Positions 8,480 through 15,095 of a DNA stretch of 17,631 bases are shown here, in pieces. The notes beneath the pieces were generated by a model, which saw only the letters and a list, made by a program, of their open reading frames with translations, was not told the DNA's origin and made no database searches. How positions within the stretch are numbered: position 1 is the first letter of the stretch; each line of letters opens with the position of its first letter. Made by a program: the position numbers and the translations under genes. The DNA comes from Pseudomonadota bacterium (GTDB lineage: Bacteria > Pseudomonadota > Gammaproteobacteria > Burkholderiales > Burkholderiaceae): NCBI GenBank assembly GCA_021778935.1, contig JAJYBQ010000022.1:1-17631 (forward strand), written 5' to 3'.

Positions 8480-9579
8480 CGGCCGATTCCGCTCTCCCGC
8501 CTTGGCTGCACGCCGCGCACACCACCCTGGCCGTACTGCGCGCGCGCGGCGCCCATGCCGCGCTCCTTCATGGCCCGGCGGGCATCGGCAAATGGGCGCT
8601 TGCCATGGCGTTCGCGCGCGACGCCCTCTGCGAAGCCCCGGACGCCCACGCACGGGCCTGCGGCGCCTGCCCGTCCTGCCGCCTCGGAGCGGCCGGCAAT
8701 CATCCTGATCTCCGGGTGGTCGTTCCCGATGCGCTGGCGTTCCGCCGCCCGGTTCCCGCCGAGGCGCCGGACGAGGACGGGGCCGCGCGGGACCGCGGCG
8801 ATGGCGAGGGCAACGGTGCCGAGGCCGAACGCGGTGCGGCGGCGAAGGCCAGCCGGGAGATCAAGATCGAGGCGGTGCGCAATCTGGCGGCGTTCACGGG
8901 CGTGACCACCCATCGGGGCGGCTTACGGGTGGTCGTCCTGGGCCCGGCCGAAGCGCTCAATGCCGCGGCGGCCAATGCGCTGCTCAAGGGGCTGGAAGAA
9001 CCGCCGCCGCAGAGCTTGTTTCTGCTCGTATCCGACCACCTCGACTGGTGCCTGCCGACGATCGTGTCGCGCTGCACCCTGGTGCGGGTCGCGGTCCCGC
9101 CTCGGCAGGCCGCGCTCAATTGGCTGCTGGCACAGGGCATCCCGGACGCCGGACAGCGGCTCACCGAAGCGGGCGGGGCGCCGCTGGCGGCGGTACGCGA
9201 GGACGGCGATGGCCTCGACGTCGCCGTGGCGGAGACGCTGCGCGGCTTGTTGCGGCTCGGCCCGAGACTCCATGCGGCGCAGATCGCCGCCCAGGTGCCC
9301 CGGACGATCCCGGTGACGCCGTCGATCGCATTGTTTCAGCGCTGGACATGGGACTTTTTGTCGGTTTGCCTGGGCGGCCACCTCCGCTATCATCCGCAAG
9401 AGGCGGCCAGTTTCGCAGCCTTGGCGCGTGCGTGGACGCCGGACGCCGCGGTATCCTGGCTGGACCGGCTGCGCGACGCGCGCGCGACGGCGGACCATCC
9501 GCTCAACGCGCGCGCCGTAGTGGAAGGGCTCCTCCTGGCGTACCGGAATTCCATGGCGGAAGGCAGGGCAGACGCGTGA
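8476..9579 (+). CDS. holB: DNA polymerase III delta' subunit
   Basis: HolB is the delta' subunit of the clamp-loader complex that opens the beta clamp at replication forks. The product is 367 residues, longer than the E. coli protein (334). A P-loop-like GPAGIGKW lies at residues 33-40. Four zinc-ligand cysteines, C52, C62, C65 and C68 (ACGACPSC), match the delta' zinc module. [16 protein letters not shown] (about 162-177) and the SRC motif (VSRC, 197-200) confirm the clamp-loader AAA family. The extra length is mainly a hydrophilic Asp/Glu/Gly/Ala-rich insertion at about 92-127, between the zinc module and the IKIEAVR helix. The start ATG overlaps the tmk stop, and the stop overlaps the pilZ GTG start. 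Confidence 0.95.
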   Translation: MTADSALPPWLHAAHTTLAVLRARGAHAALLHGPAGIGKWALAMAFARDALCEAPDAHARACGACPSCRLGAAGNHPDLRVVVPDALAFRRPVPAEAPDEDGAARDRGDGEGNGAEAERGAAAKASREIKIEAVRNLAAFTGVTTHRGGLRVVVLGPAEALNAAAANALLKGLEEPPPQSLFLLVSDHLDWCLPTIVSRCTLVRVAVPPRQAALNWLLAQGIPDAGQRLTEAGGAPLAAVREDGDGLDVAVAETLRGLLRLGPRLHAAQIAAQVPRTIPVTPSIALFQRWTWDFLSVCLGGHLRYHPQEAASFAALARAWTPDAAVSWLDRLRDARATADHPLNARAVVEGLLLAYRNSMAEGRADA

Positions 9580-9995
9580 GTGATGCGGCGGAAGTACGCA
9601 ACACCGATCCGGGCGCCGGCGCCCCGGTGGGGGCGTTTGCGGACGGGGCGGCAACAACCCGCCCGGCGGTGCTGTCGCTGGCCATCAAGGAAAAGGCGGC
9701 GCTTTACGCCGCGTACATGCCGTTCCTGAAGAACGGCGGCATCTTCGTGCCGACCAATCGCCCGTACAATCTCGGCGACGAGGTCTACCTCATTCTCACC
9801 ATTCTCGACGATCCCGTGCGCGTGCCGGTGGCCGGGAAGGTGGTCTGGATCAGCCCGAGCGGAGGCGGGGCGACCCGCACGCCGGGGATCGGCGTCCATT
9901 TTCCGGGTGACGAATCCGGCCTCGCGGCCCGCAAACGAATCGAGGACGCGCTGGGCGCCGCTCTGCGCTCGCAGCGTCCCACCCACACGATTTGA
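9576..9995 (+). CDS. pilZ: Type IV pilus assembly PilZ-domain protein
   Basis: PilZ proteins of this type are needed for type IV pilus biogenesis and act through partner proteins such as FimX or PilB rather than by binding c-di-GMP themselves. The product is 139 residues. A variable N-terminal tail of about 30 residues is followed by the typical LSLAIKEKAALYAAYMPFLKNGGIFVPT block (33-60). The LGDEVYLIL, VAGKVVWISP and GIGVHFP strands complete the PilZ barrel. The RxxxR c-di-GMP motif is absent, as in canonical PilZ. The start is GTG at 9576, overlapping the holB stop (GTGA). An in-frame GTG start is the only one that keeps the tail short. The end overlaps tatD (TTGA). The holB-pilZ-tatD order is conserved in many pilus-bearing proteobacteria. 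Confidence 0.93.
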   Translation: MSDAAEVRNTDPGAGAPVGAFADGAATTRPAVLSLAIKEKAALYAAYMPFLKNGGIFVPTNRPYNLGDEVYLILTILDDPVRVPVAGKVVWISPSGGGATRTPGIGVHFPGDESGLAARKRIEDALGAALRSQRPTHTI

Positions 9996-10756
9996 TCGAT
10001 TCCCACTGTCATTTCTGCTTTCCCGAGTTGCTGGCGGAGCGCGAGGCGGTGCTGGCGCGCATGCGCGCGGCCGGCGTGCGCATGGCGCTCAACGTCTGCA
10101 CGACCCTGCGTGAGGCGCCCCAGGTGGTGGAATTCGCGCAGCAGCACAACGGGATCCATGCCTCGGTCGGCGTGCATCCCGACTACAACGAGGAGGCGGA
10201 GCCGGACGTTGCGACCCTGGTCGCCGCCGCGGCGCCGGACAAGGTCGTCGCGATCGGCGAAACCGGCCTCGACTACTATCGCCTGCACGAACCCCTGGAC
10301 TGGCAGCGCGAGCGGTTCCGGGTCCACATCCGCGCCGCCCGGGAAACCGGCAAGCCGCTCATCGTCCACACCCGCGCCGCGTCGGCCGATACGCTGCGGA
10401 TTCTGCGCGAGGAGCGCGCCGACGAGGTCGGGGGCGTGATGCACTGCTTCACCGAGAGCGCCGAGGTCGCCCGCGCGGCATTGGATCTCGGCTTCTTCAT
10501 CTCCTTTTCGGGGATCCTCACCTTCAAGTCGGCCCACGAACTGCGCGCAGTGGCGGCGATGATCCCCGACGATCGCCTGCTCATCGAGACCGATGCGCCG
10601 TACCTGGCGCCGGTGCCGCATCGGGGAAAAACCAACGAACCGGCGTGGGTTTGCGCGGTCGCGGAAGCCCTGGCCACCGTGCGCGGGCAGTCGCCAGCCC
10701 GGATCGAGATGCTGACCGATCAAAACTTCATTAGATTATTCAATATATTACAATAA
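9992..10756 (+). CDS. tatD: TatD family metal-dependent DNase
   Basis: TatD proteins are metal-dependent nucleases of the amidohydrolase TIM-barrel type, with reported 3'-5' exonuclease and DNA-repair roles. The product is 254 residues. Metal ligands are all visible: H5 and H7 (DSHCHF), E90 (IGETGLDYYR), H126 (LIVHTRAA), H151 (MHCFTES) and D201 (IETDAPYLAP). The PHRGKTNEPAWV segment near 209-220 is a family signature. The start is TTG at 9992, because DSHCH must begin at residue 3 and no other start codon exists before it; it overlaps the pilZ stop (TTGA). The last 11 codons (ending NFIRLFNILQ) switch abruptly to AT-rich, rare-type codons such as AGA, TTA and ATA, although the protein motif NFxRLF is conserved. 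Confidence 0.95.
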   Translation: MIDSHCHFCFPELLAEREAVLARMRAAGVRMALNVCTTLREAPQVVEFAQQHNGIHASVGVHPDYNEEAEPDVATLVAAAAPDKVVAIGETGLDYYRLHEPLDWQRERFRVHIRAARETGKPLIVHTRAASADTLRILREERADEVGGVMHCFTESAEVARAALDLGFFISFSGILTFKSAHELRAVAAMIPDDRLLIETDAPYLAPVPHRGKTNEPAWVCAVAEALATVRGQSPARIEMLTDQNFIRLFNILQ

Positions 10757-10769
10757 ACTATTGAAGTTT
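10723..10769. repeat. AT-rich imperfect hairpin at tatD 3' end
   Basis: AAACTTCA (10723-10730) and TGAAGTTT (10762-10769) are exact reverse complements. Inside them TAG/CTA (10732-10734, 10758-10760) and TATT/AATA (10737-10740, 10752-10755) also pair, separated by symmetric 1x1 and 2x2 mismatches. This gives a 15-pair imperfect stem around an 11-nt loop, spanning the tatD stop codon. Within 10721-10790 only 14 of 70 bases are G or C. It could be the operon terminator, although no T-run follows on the plus strand; the minus strand has TTTT after the stem. Confidence 0.6.
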
Positions 10770-10797
10770 ATTATTAAAGAAAGTACGTGAACTGGGA

Positions 10798-11499
10798 ATG
10801 CATCCGTCGTCTCCTCCCGACCTGACTCTCTGGCGCGCGGCCATGCGCTCCGAACTCGTCGCCCGGCGCCAGGCGATGTCCGCCGCCGCGCGCCAGGATG
10901 CCAGCCTGCGCATCAGCCTCGCGCTGCTGCGCGCCCTGCCCCGGCAAGCCGGGATGGTCGTCGGGTTCTGCTGGCCGCACCAGGGGGAATTCGATCCGCG
11001 CCCGGTTCTCGACAGCCTGCGCACGCAGGGGCTCCGCAACGCGTTGCCGGTGATCCGGCGCGAGGCCGAGCCGATGCGCTTCCGGCACTGGGAGCCCGGC
11101 GTTGCGATGGAGGAGGGGCCGTTCGGGATCGCAATGCCGAACGGTACCGGGGAGGTCGACCCGGACCTGCTCCTCATCCCGCTCGTCGGCTTCGGCGATG
11201 GCGGAGACCGGTTGGGATACGGCGGCGGCTACTTCGATCGCACGCTGGCGGCGCGAACGCCGCAGCCGCTGGCGATCGGCGTGGGGTTCGAGTTCGCGCA
11301 CATGGCGACGACGTTCCCGCGCGGCCACGACATCCCGATGGATGCGGTGGTCACCGAGGAAGCGGTTCGCTGGCGGGAAAGCGGCCGCCTCCACACCGTC
11401 ACGCCGGCGCAGTTGCGCGCGCACCTCACCGAGCTTGCCGAAACGCGGCGCGCGGAGGTCCGCGCCAACGTCACGACGATCCTGCGCAGTTGGGAGTAG
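10798..11499 (+). CDS. ygfA: 5-formyltetrahydrofolate cyclo-ligase
   Basis: This enzyme uses ATP to convert 5-formyl-THF into 5,10-methenyl-THF, returning the stored folate to the one-carbon pool. The product is 233 residues. Family blocks are the N-terminal RSELVARRQAM basic helix, VGFCWPHQGEFDPRPV (about 55-70), FGIAMPNG near 109, and the strong signature LLIPLVGFGDGGDRLGYGGGYFDR (125-148). HDIPMDAVVTEE lies near 177-188. About 40 residues follow this last motif, a longer C-terminal tail than the minimal family. ATG 10798 is preceded by GGGA with almost no spacing, so the start is uncertain; ATG 10843 is possible. The gene begins 41 nt after tatD. Its last 29 bases overlap the convergent Rieske reductase gene. 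Confidence 0.93.
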   Translation: MHPSSPPDLTLWRAAMRSELVARRQAMSAAARQDASLRISLALLRALPRQAGMVVGFCWPHQGEFDPRPVLDSLRTQGLRNALPVIRREAEPMRFRHWEPGVAMEEGPFGIAMPNGTGEVDPDLLLIPLVGFGDGGDRLGYGGGYFDRTLAARTPQPLAIGVGFEFAHMATTFPRGHDIPMDAVVTEEAVRWRESGRLHTVTPAQLRAHLTELAETRRAEVRANVTTILRSWE

Positions 11500-13033
11500 C
11501 CGGCCGGTCGGCGCACGGGCCGCCGCAACGGATCTGCATCGCGAGTTCGGCCTGCAGGCTGTCGCGGTCGCGGCCGATGGTGACCACGGCCTGCACGCGG
11601 CCATCCTGCAGGTAGCGGGCGAGGTAACTGCCGCGGGCGGGATCGCCGTCTTCCTCGATGGCATCCCAGCGTGCGGCATGACCCACGTACGCAAGGGTCA
11701 CATCGCCGTGCCGGCTCCAGAAAAACGGAACGGCGGTGAATGCCTCGGCAAACCCCAGCATGTTGCGCGCGGCGGTCCTGCCCTGCGCTTGCGCCAACGC
11801 CCAATGCTCGATGCGCAGGCGCACGCCGCTGCGTGCATCGGGCCAGTTCGCCACATCGCCCGCCGCCCAGACGCCCGCGGCGGCGGCGAGCTGGGCATCG
11901 ACCACGATGCCATTGTCCACCTGCAACCCGGCTTGCGCGGCGAGCGCGGTGTCGGGGCGCACGCCCACGCCCATGATCACCAGATCCGCGGGCAGTACCG
12001 CGCCGCTGTCGAGGGTTACCCCGTGCCCGTCGATCGCGACGGGTTTGTGGCCGAGGTGGAACACGCTGCCCAGGGCTTCGTGCACGCCGCGAAGATATTC
12101 GGCCAGGGGCAACCCGAACACCCGCTCCAGCGGGTGCTGTTCGGGCGCAACCACGGCGACCTCGATGCCGTGCGCCCGCAACGACGCGGCGGCCTCGAGC
12201 CCGATGAAGCTTGCGCCCAGCACCACGGCGCGCTGCGCGCCCCGTGCAATCGCGGCCAGGATCGCGTCGGCATCGGCGCGGGTGCGCAGGAGGTGGACGT
12301 GCGGCAGATCGGCGCCGGCGATCGCGAGCCGGATCGGCTGCGCCCCGGTGGCCAGCAGCAGCGCGTCATATTCCAACTCCCGGCCATCGGCGCACCGCGC
12401 ACGGCGGTTCCGGCAATCCAGCGAAAGCACCCGTGCGTCGACGAGCGCGACGTCGTGCTCGCGCCAGTACTCGGCGCCGCGCAGCGGCAGCCAGTCCGCC
12501 GGCGCCGTGCCGGCCAGATAGTCCTTGGACAGGTTGGGGCGGTCGATCGGCGTTTCGGCTTCGCCGGCGATCAGGGTGATGGGCCCGTCGTAGCCGCATG
12601 CGCGGAGTTCGCTGGCGGCCGCCTCGCCGGCAGCGCCGGCGCCGACGATCAGTACCGCCCGCGGCGTGTGCAGCGGTCGACCGCGAGGCGGTGCCCGTCG
12701 CTCGCTGCCCACCCGCGCGATGCCGTCGCGGACCTCCACCTGCCAGCAGCGCAGCGGGCTCAGACCGGGCGGGCCGAGTACCGCGCCGTTGCGCAGCGAA
12801 AAGCAGGCGTGATGCCAGGGGCAGCGGATGGTGTCCCCGACCACCAGTCCCTCCGCCAGCGGACCGCCGTAATGGGTACAGGCGGCGGAAACGGCATCGA
12901 TGTCGGTCCCGCAGCGCACCAGCAGTACGGCTTCGCCATCGACGTGGCCCAGCAATGGCCGGCCTTCCTGCAGGGCGTCCAGCGCCACGCCGGCGCGCAG
13001 ATCCGGGCCGTTGAGCGGAGCAGGTTGACTCAT
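11471..13033 (-). CDS. Rieske ferredoxin domain fused to FAD/NAD(P)-dependent reductase
   Basis: The product is 520 residues with two modules. Residues about 5-110 form a Rieske 2Fe-2S domain with ligands C52 and H54 (ACTHYGG) and C71 and H74 (RCPWHHACF). After a linker, residues about 126-520 form a pyridine nucleotide-disulfide-type reductase. Its FAD motif GAGAAG is at 131-136, LLATGAQP near 227, NAD(P) motif GASFIG at 273-278, and AGDVANWPD at 391-399. A reductase C-terminal domain with FFWS (437-440) follows. The fold order resembles AIFM3-like and ferredoxin-NAD reductase-like proteins. The physiological acceptor is unknown; no oxygenase or P450 partner is nearby. The start at 13033 is set by a strong GGAGGTG site five bases upstream. 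Convergent with ygfA, with a 29-bp overlap of coding ends. Confidence 0.9.
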   Translation of the reverse strand: MSQPAPLNGPDLRAGVALDALQEGRPLLGHVDGEAVLLVRCGTDIDAVSAACTHYGGPLAEGLVVGDTIRCPWHHACFSLRNGAVLGPPGLSPLRCWQVEVRDGIARVGSERRAPPRGRPLHTPRAVLIVGAGAAGEAAASELRACGYDGPITLIAGEAETPIDRPNLSKDYLAGTAPADWLPLRGAEYWREHDVALVDARVLSLDCRNRRARCADGRELEYDALLLATGAQPIRLAIAGADLPHVHLLRTRADADAILAAIARGAQRAVVLGASFIGLEAAASLRAHGIEVAVVAPEQHPLERVFGLPLAEYLRGVHEALGSVFHLGHKPVAIDGHGVTLDSGAVLPADLVIMGVGVRPDTALAAQAGLQVDNGIVVDAQLAAAAGVWAAGDVANWPDARSGVRLRIEHWALAQAQGRTAARNMLGFAEAFTAVPFFWSRHGDVTLAYVGHAARWDAIEEDGDPARGSYLARYLQDGRVQAVVTIGRDRDSLQAELAMQIRCGGPCADRPATPNCAGSS

Positions 13034-13325
13034 TGCATCACCTCCGGATTTCGACGGTCGAAGTTGCCGAAGGTCTCCCCGACCAGGGCGCGGCAGGCGT
13101 CGCATCCGGACCGCGGACTCCGCCCCGGCGGCCGGGTGTCCGGACGCGTTGCGGCACGATGCTCGCCGGCACATGGGCGACGATAGCACCGGAGCGGCGT
13201 GTCGGCATTTCTCCGGCGCGTCGCGGGTGCCTCTTCATGACGGATTCATCCTGATCCGGGATGCTGAACGCTGCGGGCCGCGTTACGGCGACGCCTGCGC
13301 CTTTTGCCAATCCATCGAGGAAACC
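13034..13325. other. 292-bp divergent intergenic region
   Basis: This separates the Rieske reductase (minus) from the outer membrane protein gene (plus). Besides the palindrome and ribosome site at its left end, the minus strand shows an extended -10-like element TGC-TATCGT at 13188-13180, which would give a leader of about 140 nt for the reductase; no clear -35 accompanies it. For the plus-strand gene I see a GAGGA ribosome site just before ATG 13326, but no convincing promoter. A small CATCC/GGATG stem lies at 13247-13263. No coding similarity was recognised. Confidence 0.5.
13039..13062 (-). promoter_or_regulatory. Strong ribosome site preceded by a 13-bp palindrome
   Basis: On the minus strand GGAGGTG (13045-13039) lies five bases before the reductase ATG and decides that start. 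Four bases further upstream is TTCGACGGTCGAA (13050-13062), a perfect 6-bp inverted repeat around one central base. It could be an operator in the 5' leader, or an mRNA element next to the ribosome site. No regulator gene is adjacent. Confidence 0.4.
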
Positions 13326-14075
13326 ATGAGACACCTCCACGCGGGAACCGACCGCGGCCGGCGATGGTCGGCGCGCGGCTTGTTTGCCATGACCGCGGTC
13401 GCACTGCTGGCGCTGCCGCCGGCGGCGGTCGCCGATGACGCGGCCGCGCCGCTTCCTCTTGCCACCTCCGCATCCTTCGGCATTGCCCTGACCGCCGGAC
13501 TCTCCGGCGTCGGCGTCGATCTCGCCCTCCCGATCAACCCGAGCTTCGGCTTGCGTGCCACCGTGTCGGGCCTGAGTCTGAGTCACAACGGCACCTACGG
13601 CACCAGCGATACCTGGAACGGGAACCTGAAGCTCGCCCAGTACGGCGTGCTCGGCGACTACTACCCGTTTGCCGGCAGCTTTCGTCTGTCCGCGGGCGTC
13701 ATCTACGACGCCAACCAGCTGGATGTCAACGGCGCGGCCAACGGTACCTACACGTTCGGCGGCCAGACCTACAGCGCCGGCCAGATCGGCACGGCCTCCG
13801 GCACGGTGACCTGGAACCGGTTCGCCCCCTATCTCGGCCTCGGCGCCGGCAATCTCGCCGGTAGTCCGGGATTCCACACCGGATTCGACCTGGGCGTTCT
13901 GTACGCCGGGCGGCCGACGGTCACGCTGAATGCGGGCTGTAGCGCCGGCGCGGTGGCGTGCAACCAATCGACCCTGAATCAGAACGTGGCCGCCGAACAG
14001 GCCAGCCTGCAGAACGACGCCAACAAGTACCGCTTCTGGCCGGTGGCGCGGGTCGAGATCGGGTACGCGTTTTGA
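13326..14075 (+). CDS. Outer membrane beta-barrel protein of unknown function
   Basis: The product is 249 residues. Residues 1-36 are a signal peptide: a basic n-region with several Arg, a hydrophobic core (LFAMTAVALLAL) and a cleavage-like AVA-DD site. The mature part is built of alternating polar and hydrophobic strands rich in Gly, Tyr and Phe (GLRATVSGLSL, YGVLGDYYPF, FRLSAGVIYDANQ, FAPYLGLGAGN, FHTGFDLGVLY) and ends in EIGYAF. The C-terminal Phe is the usual BAM recognition signal, so an 8- to 10-strand barrel is likely. A two-Cys loop (CSAGAVAC) precedes a Gln/Asn/Ala-rich helix-like stretch before the last strand. It resembles a family of uncharacterised proteobacterial barrels, with OmpW-like size. 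The start ATG has GAGGA upstream; earlier in-frame starts lack a signal peptide. Confidence 0.8.
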   Translation: MRHLHAGTDRGRRWSARGLFAMTAVALLALPPAAVADDAAAPLPLATSASFGIALTAGLSGVGVDLALPINPSFGLRATVSGLSLSHNGTYGTSDTWNGNLKLAQYGVLGDYYPFAGSFRLSAGVIYDANQLDVNGAANGTYTFGGQTYSAGQIGTASGTVTWNRFAPYLGLGAGNLAGSPGFHTGFDLGVLYAGRPTVTLNAGCSAGAVACNQSTLNQNVAAEQASLQNDANKYRFWPVARVEIGYAF

Positions 14076-14124
14076 TCGGATCGCGAGGGGCGGTCAGATT
14101 CCGGGAGTTGCATGGCGCGCGGGC

Positions 14125-15006
14125 TCACTGCTCAGGCTGCCGGAGAACGTCCTGCAGGATGGTCGCCGCGATCTCCTCGATCGACTTGCTCGTCGACGAC
14201 ATCCAGCGCACGCCGGTGATGCGCATCAGGCGCTCCGCCTGGGCAACTTCGTAGCGACAGTTGTCCACCGACGCATAGTGGCTGTTCGGCCGTCGTTCGG
14301 TGCGGATTTCCGCCAGGCGCTCCGGGCTGATCGAAAGCCCGAACAGCTTGGCGCGAAACGGATGCAAGGTAGCGGGCAGGGCGTCGCGTTCGAAATCGTC
14401 GGGGGTCAGGGGATAGTTCGCCGCCATGATGCCGTACTGCACCGCGAGATAGAGGTTGGTCGGGGTCTTGCCGCAACGTGAAACGCCGATCAGGATGACC
14501 TCCGCGCGCGCCAGCTCGGCCGCCGATTGGCCGTCGTCGTGCGCCATCGCGAACTTGATCGCTTCGATCCGGTTCTTGTAGCGATCGGCATCGATCACGC
14601 CGTGCGATCGCCCGATGGTGTGGCTGGAGCGGATTCCCAGCTCCGCTTCGAGCGGCGCCACGAAACCGGCGAGCAGGTCGAGTACGAGCGCATCCGCGCC
14701 GCCGATGATCGCGTTGACCTGCGGATCGACCAGCGTCGAAAACACCACCGGCCGCTGTCCGCTCGCCCGATGCGCCTGGTGGATGCGGGCTCGTGCCTCG
14801 TCCGCGCGTTGCGGCGTATCGACGAACGCGACCCGGTGCGGGCGCGCCCGCAGGCCGTCGAATTGCGCAAGCACGCTCTGGCCCATCGTCTCCGCCGTGA
14901 CGCCGGTGCCGTCGGATACGAAAAACACGTCCCGTACAACCGTACGAGCGTCGTTGCCGTCACCGCGGGGGGCGGAGAAATCCGGCGTGGTTTTGGGCGA
15001 GGTCAT
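14125..15006 (-). CDS. ppsR: PEP synthase regulatory protein (bifunctional kinase/pyrophosphorylase, DUF299)
   Basis: PpsR inactivates PEP synthase by ADP-dependent phosphorylation of a Thr next to the catalytic His, and reactivates it by Pi-dependent phosphorolysis. The product is 293 residues. The N-terminal block VFFVSDGTGVTAETMG (about 27-42) and HTIGRSHGVIDADRYKNRIEAIKFAMAHDDG (about 129-159) are family signatures. The P-loop GVSRCGKT lies at 174-181, followed by PTNLYLA and ANYPL. The start ATG at 15006 is preferred; an extension upstream would cover the divergent promoter region, and the ribosome site before 15006 is weak. The gene is divergent from ppsA, its expected substrate, which strongly supports a PpsR role over a PPDK-specific regulator. 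It ends 49 nt from the convergent barrel gene, without a visible terminator. Confidence 0.95.
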   Translation of the reverse strand: MTSPKTTPDFSAPRGDGNDARTVVRDVFFVSDGTGVTAETMGQSVLAQFDGLRARPHRVAFVDTPQRADEARARIHQAHRASGQRPVVFSTLVDPQVNAIIGGADALVLDLLAGFVAPLEAELGIRSSHTIGRSHGVIDADRYKNRIEAIKFAMAHDDGQSAAELARAEVILIGVSRCGKTPTNLYLAVQYGIMAANYPLTPDDFERDALPATLHPFRAKLFGLSISPERLAEIRTERRPNSHYASVDNCRYEVAQAERLMRITGVRWMSSTSKSIEEIAATILQDVLRQPEQ

Positions 15007-15028
15007 GTCGATCAGCTGCCGGCGTTGG

Positions 15029-15051
15029 ATAGAATGGTCTGCACATTCTAT
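15029..15051. promoter_or_regulatory. Mirror-image -10 boxes in a perfect inverted repeat between ppsR and ppsA
   Basis: ATAGAATG (15029-15036) and CATTCTAT (15044-15051) are exact reverse complements with a 7-nt spacer. Each arm contains TAGAAT, five of six bases of the sigma-70 -10: the left arm reads rightward (15030-15035, towards ppsA) and the right arm reads leftward (15050-15045, towards ppsR). For ppsR a TTGGCG at 15072-15067 sits 16 bp upstream, matching four of six -35 bases. No comparable -35 is seen for ppsA. Start sites would fall near 15042 (ppsA) and 15038 (ppsR). Confidence 0.55.
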
Positions 15052-15095
15052 TGGGCCGGCGCGCCGCGCCAACCGCACCGCGATGGGAGGGATGT

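Noticed and set aside
10757..10797. 6S RNA upstream of ygfA
   Set aside because: 6S RNA often precedes ygfA in proteobacteria, but the gap here is 41 nt, far too short, and is AT-rich.
11102..13186. 694-codon plus-strand frame opposite the Rieske reductase
   Set aside because: Antisense to a protein with complete Rieske, FAD and NAD motifs; the translation has no recognisable fold.
13034..13189. Upstream start for the Rieske reductase with a Cys/Arg-rich leader
   Set aside because: A strong GGAGGTG site lies at the correct distance from ATG 13033, and the leader is not like any Rieske N-terminus.
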